Positions 32,296 to 32,345 of a stretch of DNA of 32,345 bases are shown here, in pieces; position 1 is the stretch's first letter; each line of letters starts with the position of its first letter. The notes beneath the pieces were generated by a model, which did not search any database, was not told the DNA's origin, and was given only the letters and a program-made list of their open reading frames with translations. This stretch comes from Peptostreptococcaceae bacterium. Its GTDB lineage: Bacteria; Bacillota; Clostridia; Peptostreptococcales; Filifactoraceae. The stretch lies in assembly GCA_030532905.1 (NCBI GenBank), contig JAUNKE010000026.1, positions 1 through 32,345 of the forward strand. The letters run 5' to 3'. Made by a program: the position numbers and the translations under genes.

Positions 32296-32345
32296 GTGTG
32301 CTCGGCATGGGCAATAACTTGGTGGTGAAAGTCCACTACAGGCTT
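32296..32345 (+). mobile_element. Group IIC intron, 5' end, continues past the window
   Basis: The sequence from GTGTGCTCGGCATGGG onward matches my memory of the start of group IIC introns (for example the Oceanobacillus O.i.I1 ribozyme, which starts GTGTGCCCGGCATGGG). Next comes a small hairpin GTGG-TGAAAG-TCCAC at the place of an O.i.I1 stem with GAGAGTCCC, and then AGGC. Group IIC introns insert just downstream of terminator hairpins, exactly the context here. Only the first 50 nt of domain I are inside the window, so the reverse transcriptase ORF and intactness are unknown. Confidence 0.87.

Noticed and set aside
1..32345. Avoidance of GGNCC sites because of the restriction system
   Set aside because: GGNCC sites do occur (for example GGTCC near 960 and GGACC near 6772), and I cannot count them reliably by eye against expectation.

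Overview
The window looks like a chromosomal segment from an anaerobic, moderately low-GC Bacillota (Clostridia-like). Evidence: strong AGGAGG-type ribosome binding sites, frequent GTG/TTG starts, the phoH-ybeY-dgkA-era-recO cluster, DUF4364 and DUF4342 proteins, and a neelaredoxin-type superoxide reductase. I cannot name a genus from the sequence alone.

Layout. (1) Positions 1-76 hold a tRNA-Leu(CAA), reverse strand, cut by the window edge. (2) 343-4712 is a reverse-strand unit prfC, yebC, pncB and a hypothetical gene, with a promoter at 4684-4712. (3) 4722-12991 is a reverse-strand unit: phoH, ybeY, a dgkA-PAP2 fusion, era, recO, a UBA-like/DUF4342 gene, a PHP-domain phosphatase, msrAB, a lipoprotein and a DegV protein, closed by a terminator at 4722-4750. 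(4) 13135-13503 is a divergent single-gene superoxide reductase with its own terminator. (5) 13560-17290 is an accessory island: a broken HigA-like antitoxin, a GGNCC-type restriction-modification pair between two exact 35-bp direct repeats, an S66 LD-carboxypeptidase/MccF-like gene, and a possible orphan gene tail. (6) 17371-28727 is a very tight reverse-strand run of 12 genes: DEAD-box helicase, lipoprotein, response regulator, histidine kinase, membrane protein, DUF4364 protein, hpt, ABC-F, trmK, Nif3-like, RNase H-like and an RNA methyltransferase. (7) 28730-29350 is mostly non-coding, with overlapping stem-loops and a weak 44-codon ORF. (8) 29423-32345, forward strand, holds an AGCS amino-acid symporter, murC, and the first 50 nt of a group IIC intron directly after the murC terminator.

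How the genes work together. The core operons mix ribosome and RNA work (prfC, era, ybeY, trmK, rRNA methyltransferase, RNase H-like, ABC-F, helicase), DNA repair (recO), NAD and purine salvage (pncB, hpt), redox defence (msrAB, superoxide reductase), membrane lipid metabolism (dgkA-PAP2, DegV) and envelope sensing (lipoprotein plus two-component pair). The island at 13.6-17.3 kb is the mobile part. The methyltransferase carries an N-terminal helix-turn-helix, and its -10 element forms one arm of an inverted repeat, so it probably represses its own promoter. The best candidates for something new are the repeat-bounded island and the lipoprotein/two-component/membrane-protein cluster. I did not find a clearly new defence or biosynthetic system.
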